A stretch of DNA of 64,000 nt, taken from contig CAMAWP010000003.1 of the NCBI GenBank assembly GCA_945861765.1, positions 1 through 64,000 on the forward strand. The letters are read 5' to 3'. The stretch comes from Akkermansia muciniphila (GTDB lineage Bacteria > Verrucomicrobiota > Verrucomicrobiia > Limisphaerales > SIBE01). The notes under the pieces are model-generated. The model was not told where the DNA came from and did no database searches. It saw nothing but the letters and a program-made list of their open reading frames with translations. A program made the translations under genes and the position numbers. Below are positions 62,201 through 64,000 of the stretch, piece by piece. The stretch's first letter is position 1. Each line of letters starts with the position of its first letter.

Positions 62201-63423
62201 TGCCGATGCCAACACCAAATCCGTTCGTCGTGATTGCCTGTGGTGGGACAGGGGGGCATCTCTTTCCGGGGATTGCTATCGCCGAGGCGCTTCAGCAAAA
62301 GGCTTGTGACATTGCACTTATCGTCTCTCCGAAGGAGGTGGATCAGGAGGCCGTAAAATCGGCAACCGGATTCGAGGTGAGGACTCTGCCGACCATTGCG
62401 CTGCAAGATGGCAACTGGACAGCCTTCGTTAGAGGATGCTGGGCTTCTTACCGCATTTGCGCGCGAGGCTTTAAAGCGCGGCAGCCCGACGCTGTTCTCG
62501 CGATGGGCGGCTTCACGAGCGCACCTCCGATTCTCGCCGGAAAATTCGCTGGCGCCGCGACTTTCTTGCATGAATCGAACGCGATCCCGGGACGAGCTAA
62601 TCGATGGCTCGCCCCTTTGGTGGATCAGATTTTTGTCGGCTTTCAAATGGCGACCCGACGGCTTCGCCATCAATCGGTCAAGGTTGTTGGAACACCTGTC
62701 CGCCCTGCCTTTAGTCCCCTGGAGACTGCAGCTTGTCGAATGGCTCTCGGCCTGAATCCGGCCAAACCGGTGTTGCTGGTGATGGGGGGAAGCCAGGGGG
62801 CCAGCGGCATCAACGACCTGTTGAGACAAGCATTGCCTATCCTTTCCGCTCGCCTCCCTGAATTGCAATTCGTGCATCTCACCGGATCGAGTGACAAAGA
62901 AAAGGTGGCCGCTGATTATGCCCTGCACAAGCGCCGCGCGGTGGTCTTCCCGTTTCTCACGGAGATGGAGCTGGCTCTAGGCGCCGCAACCATCGCTTTG
63001 AGCCGGTCTGGAGCGTCGTCTTTGGCCGAATTCGCGGCCATGCGCTTGCCCGCGATTTTGATTCCATTTCCTTCGGCAGCGGATAACCACCAGTTTTACA
63101 ACGCGCGCGCTTTCGCTGAAACGGGAGCGGCTGTGCAACTCGATCAAGCGAGCGTCACGCTGGAAAAGCTGACAGATCAGATCGTCCTGTTGATCGAAGA
63201 CACCAAAGCTCGAGTTGCCATGACGTCTGCTTTGGAGCGGTGGCATTATCCGGACGCTGCTGAAGAAGTTGCCAAGTCTATCTTAAGACGACTAGGGGTC
63301 GCAGACGTTGGTCCCCCAGTTCACAAGCCCGAAGACTCGAAAAGTTTAGGCTCTTCATCTCTGAAAGAACCGCCTGGCCGCGAGGTGAATCCTCAACTCT
63401 GCCTCTCCCGATCAAACCTGTGA
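62200..63423 (+). CDS. murG: UDP-N-acetylglucosamine--N-acetylmuramyl-(pentapeptide) pyrophosphoryl-undecaprenol N-acetylglucosamine transferase
   Basis: ACGGTGGHLFPGIAIAEAL, FLHESNAIPGRANRWLAPLVD, LVMGGSQGASGINDLL, SRSGASSLAEFAAMRLPAILIPFPSAADNHQ. Confidence 0.97.
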   Translation: MPMPTPNPFVVIACGGTGGHLFPGIAIAEALQQKACDIALIVSPKEVDQEAVKSATGFEVRTLPTIALQDGNWTAFVRGCWASYRICARGFKARQPDAVLAMGGFTSAPPILAGKFAGAATFLHESNAIPGRANRWLAPLVDQIFVGFQMATRRLRHQSVKVVGTPVRPAFSPLETAACRMALGLNPAKPVLLVMGGSQGASGINDLLRQALPILSARLPELQFVHLTGSSDKEKVAADYALHKRRAVVFPFLTEMELALGAATIALSRSGASSLAEFAAMRLPAILIPFPSAADNHQFYNARAFAETGAAVQLDQASVTLEKLTDQIVLLIEDTKARVAMTSALERWHYPDAAEEVAKSILRRLGVADVGPPVHKPEDSKSLGSSSLKEPPGREVNPQLCLSRSNL

Positions 63424-64000
63424 CGGATCTCAACCCAGATCAAGTTGTTGAACTCCTTCAAATGAAAGGTCCGGGCGCAACCGTTTACTTGGTCGGCGCG
63501 GGCGGCTGCGGCATGAGCGGTCTCGGGCACCTTTTATTGGACATGGGATATTTGATCGCCGGATCGGATCTGGCTGTGAATACCGAGGTGCTGCAACTGC
63601 GCGCGCGCGGGGCCTTGATTCATTCTGGACATCTCGAAGGTCAGGTCATCGCGGCGCGTCCTTTTCTCGTGGTGTACTCGTCGGCGGTTCGACTGGGCAA
63701 CGCGGAGCTGCGAGAGGCTGAAGAGATGCAAGTTCCAGTCATCCGCCGAGGTGTTGCCTTGGCCGCATTGGTGCGCCGCCACCGCGGCATCGGGATTGCC
63801 GGAATGCATGGCAAGACCACGACTACGGCGCTTCTGGCCTTTGCCTTCCAGCAGCTCGCGATCAACGTGAGCTATGCTGTCGGTGCCTTGGTTCCCCAAC
63901 TCATCCCTCACGCAAAATCGGTGCCGGCTTCTCCATCTTCAGTCCAGGACTCTCAGCCTTATTTTGTCGTTGAAGCCGATGAGAGCGATGGCACTCTTCG
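63420..64000 (+). CDS. murC: UDP-N-acetylmuramate--L-alanine ligase (partial, runs off window)
   Basis: GTG start overlapping murG stop; VYLVGAGGCGMSGLGHLLLDMGYLIAGSDLAVN, GIAGMHGKTTTTALLAFAF, YFVVEADESDGTL. Confidence 0.93.
   Translation, partial: MTDLNPDQVVELLQMKGPGATVYLVGAGGCGMSGLGHLLLDMGYLIAGSDLAVNTEVLQLRARGALIHSGHLEGQVIAARPFLVVYSSAVRLGNAELREAEEMQVPVIRRGVALAALVRRHRGIGIAGMHGKTTTTALLAFAFQQLAINVSYAVGALVPQLIPHAKSVPASPSSVQDSQPYFVVEADESDGTL

Noticed and set aside
1-64000. tRNA, rRNA or CRISPR arrays
   Set aside because: No TpsiC-loop/acceptor pattern, rRNA signature or regularly spaced repeat was recognised by eye; tRNAscan-SE, Infernal and a CRISPR finder would be decisive

Overview
The window is a bacterial chromosome segment that looks like Verrucomicrobiota (Limisphaerales/Pedosphaera-like). 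This placement is inferred from gene content: PVC-type ThuA, DUF6797, heme-binding CxxCH, DUF1549/DUF1553 and DUF1501 proteins, and [24 protein letters not shown] prepilins. Left to right it contains: an edge-truncated, internally deleted IS66-like element (1-~1400); PVC cytochrome/enzyme genes; an AT-richer fatty acid desaturase; a coupled HtrA pair, one member apparently a pseudoprotease; an ABC/HlyD efflux operon; a tiny flagellin-like ORF; msrB/GPx/Dabb; a decayed type I RM locus (hsdS and hsdR remnants) around an intact two-gene AAA-ATPase plus putative TOPRIM-like cassette; a DUF1553...DUF1501 pair split by an ORF6N gene; ferredoxin followed by a ~160-bp palindromic element; a spermidine-synthase-like membrane fusion; an outer-membrane protein gene split by an in-frame TGA; an STN-like/S8 peptidase; FAH, proS, two tandem prepilins, tatD, yggU/yggT; sucD-sucC-gltA; queA; and a long dcw cluster (mraZ to murC, running off the right edge) with lineage-specific insertions. 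Best candidates for something new: the ATPase/partner cassette at 20.85-22.52 kb, the 97-aa mini-flagellin at 17.95 kb, the nested-PDZ pseudo-HtrA at 10.66 kb, and the TGA-interrupted OMP at 33.36 kb. No tRNA, rRNA or CRISPR array was recognised. All family calls are by eye from protein motifs; no database search was run.
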